DNA from: Nostocaceae cyanobacterium CSSed10_463m
Lineage (GTDB): Bacteria; Cyanobacteriota; Cyanobacteriia; Cyanobacteriales; Nostocaceae
Direction: 5' to 3'
NCBI GenBank assembly: GCA_003556955.1
Contig: PWQB01000762.1
Span: forward strand, 1-5,296
DNA: 5,296 nucleotides
This document shows positions 4,327-5,296 of this stretch, in pieces. The notes beneath the pieces are model-generated. The model had not been told where the DNA came from. It worked only from the letters and a program-made list of their open reading frames with translations, and searched no databases. The first letter of the stretch is position 1. The number at the start of each line of letters is the position of its first letter. The translations under genes were made by a program, and so were the position numbers.

Positions 4327-5296
4327 TTAGTTATTCTCCAATTCTTTGAGCATTGAGACCGCACTAGCAGGAATATCTGTCACTAAGCGAAATGGAAAAG
4401 TTGCAGTTGAAATCAACTGAGCATAATCTGATGTCAGAAACACAGCATATTGATCAGCTTGATCTGTGAGTTGTGCGGCCATTGCCAAAGTGATAGCTTT
4501 CACAAATTGGCGAACATCTGCGGCTTGTTCACCCACAATTTCACCACCAGAAACAGGTGTATCCGGCCGTCCTACTTGATCTAAAGTGGTACTGGGATCT
4601 TTGACACTTAAATGAGTACCCCCGATGACACCAACTAGCCATTTAGGTGCAGGAATTTGATTAAATCCCAGGACTTGTTCTGTCAAAGCTGGGGTGGTTT
4701 TATCGGCGGAACTTGCTAAAACTAAGGTAGGGACTTGCACCTGGGTTAAACCTGTTTCCCCAAACATTAAAGAACTGGTGGGACTCAGAGCGATCGCTTG
4801 TTTAATTCTCTCATCTCGTAATACATAGTTATTTTCCGGCAGTTCTTGAGCCACACATTGGATAGTTTCCCCCAAACTCAAATTAGCTAAGTTACCTTGA
4901 CAGCGTTGTTTGAGGCGTTCCAATTGTAACTCACCCCCAGCAATTGCTAAGGCTGTACCACCACCAAAAGAATAACCAAGCACCATAGCATTATTAGTTG
5001 CTAGTTTCCCCTGCAATGGATGATTAGCTGTTTGATTGAGTTTTTCTAGTTCATCCAAGACAAAACTAATATCTCTGGGACGTTCCAAAAACTCTTGGGG
5101 CTGTAAAAGTCTAGTTTTACCTGCTAGTGCTAAATTAGTATTTGTTTCGTTACTACCAGGATGTTCTAAAGCGGCGACGACGTAACCGTGGGATGCTAAA
5201 TGATTAGCGAGGTAGCGCAACTCATGACGAACTGATCCTAAGCCGTGACTGAAGATAATTACAGGTTTTTCTGACGTTATGGCATTAGATAAGTAA
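4327..5296 (-). CDS. Alpha/beta hydrolase (dienelactone hydrolase/PAF-acetylhydrolase-like), 5' end outside window
   Basis: The frame is open from the right edge to TAA at 4327-4329, giving 322 visible residues; the N-terminus is missing. The visible part starts at the oxyanion strand, KPVIIFSHGLGS (about residues 10-21), and continues with HGYVVAALEHPGS, the nucleophile elbow GYSFGG (Ser109, codon 4971-4969), the acid strand VLASSADK (Asp198, codon 4704-4702) and GGTHLSV (His228, codon 4614-4612). All three catalytic residues are therefore present in the usual order. This points to an active serine ester hydrolase; the substrate cannot be told. The long segment between nucleophile and acid (KQRCQGNLANL to LPENNY) looks like a lid or cap. 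The pattern recalls cyanobacterial hydrolases of about 500 residues that carry an N-terminal DUF1400 domain, which would lie outside the window (inference). A TTG at 5220 could be taken for a start, but the in-frame HGLGS motif upstream shows the gene extends further. It is separated from the MscS genes by 1 kb and is probably a separate unit. Confidence 0.92.
   Translation of the reverse strand, partial: YLSNAITSEKPVIIFSHGLGSVRHELRYLANHLASHGYVVAALEHPGSNETNTNLALAGKTRLLQPQEFLERPRDISFVLDELEKLNQTANHPLQGKLATNNAMVLGYSFGGGTALAIAGGELQLERLKQRCQGNLANLSLGETIQCVAQELPENNYVLRDERIKQAIALSPTSSLMFGETGLTQVQVPTLVLASSADKTTPALTEQVLGFNQIPAPKWLVGVIGGTHLSVKDPSTTLDQVGRPDTPVSGGEIVGEQAADVRQFVKAITLAMAAQLTDQADQYAVFLTSDYAQLISTATFPFRLVTDIPASAVSMLKELENN
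4790..4797. repeat. HIP1 octamer GCGATCGC
   Basis: HIP1 site inside the hydrolase coding region. Confidence 0.9.

Noticed and set aside
5218..5220. TTG 5220 as start of the hydrolase
   Set aside because: The frame continues upstream to the window edge and contains the oxyanion motif SHGLGS, so the true start lies outside.

Overview
The window looks like chromosomal DNA of a filamentous, probably heterocyst-forming cyanobacterium (Nostoc/Anabaena type). Three things suggest this: four copies of the HIP1 octamer GCGATCGC, heptameric tandem repeats in the intergenic gaps, and the character of the encoded proteins. The genus is inferred from style; no marker gene is present.

All four well-supported genes are on the minus strand. 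From right to left (their direction of transcription) they are: an alpha/beta hydrolase with an intact Ser-Asp-His triad, cut by the right window edge (4327-5296); two tandem paralogous MscS-type mechanosensitive channel proteins (2203-3300 and 905-2050); and a polytopic membrane protein of the UreH/DsbD-like ('TauE/SafE family') group with GHCxGMCGP and MPCG motifs, cut by the left edge (1-643). The first and last have no obvious link to the MscS pair. The two MscS genes are a tandem duplication and probably serve osmotic-downshock or ion-flux functions in the inner membrane. They are 152 bp apart, with a hairpin between them that may end or attenuate transcription.

The intergenic DNA is the more unusual part. 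The promoter-distal MscS gene has both ends built from heptamer-repeat DNA. Its best start codon and Shine-Dalgarno lie just inside the repeat block at 2051-2096, and its stop codon lies inside a TTATCAG/TTAACTG array that adds about five residues compared with its paralog. The gap 3301-4326 holds no convincing protein gene. It contains several inverted repeats, including two mutually exclusive stems ending in a U-tract on the plus strand (3664-3770), and a roughly 143-bp element with imperfect terminal inverted repeats that looks like a MITE (4119-4261).

No new defence, mobile or biosynthetic system is evident. The candidates worth checking are the possible plus-strand structured RNA, the MITE-like element, a 22-codon ORF with a clamp-binding-like motif, and the repeat-shaped ends of the MscS gene.
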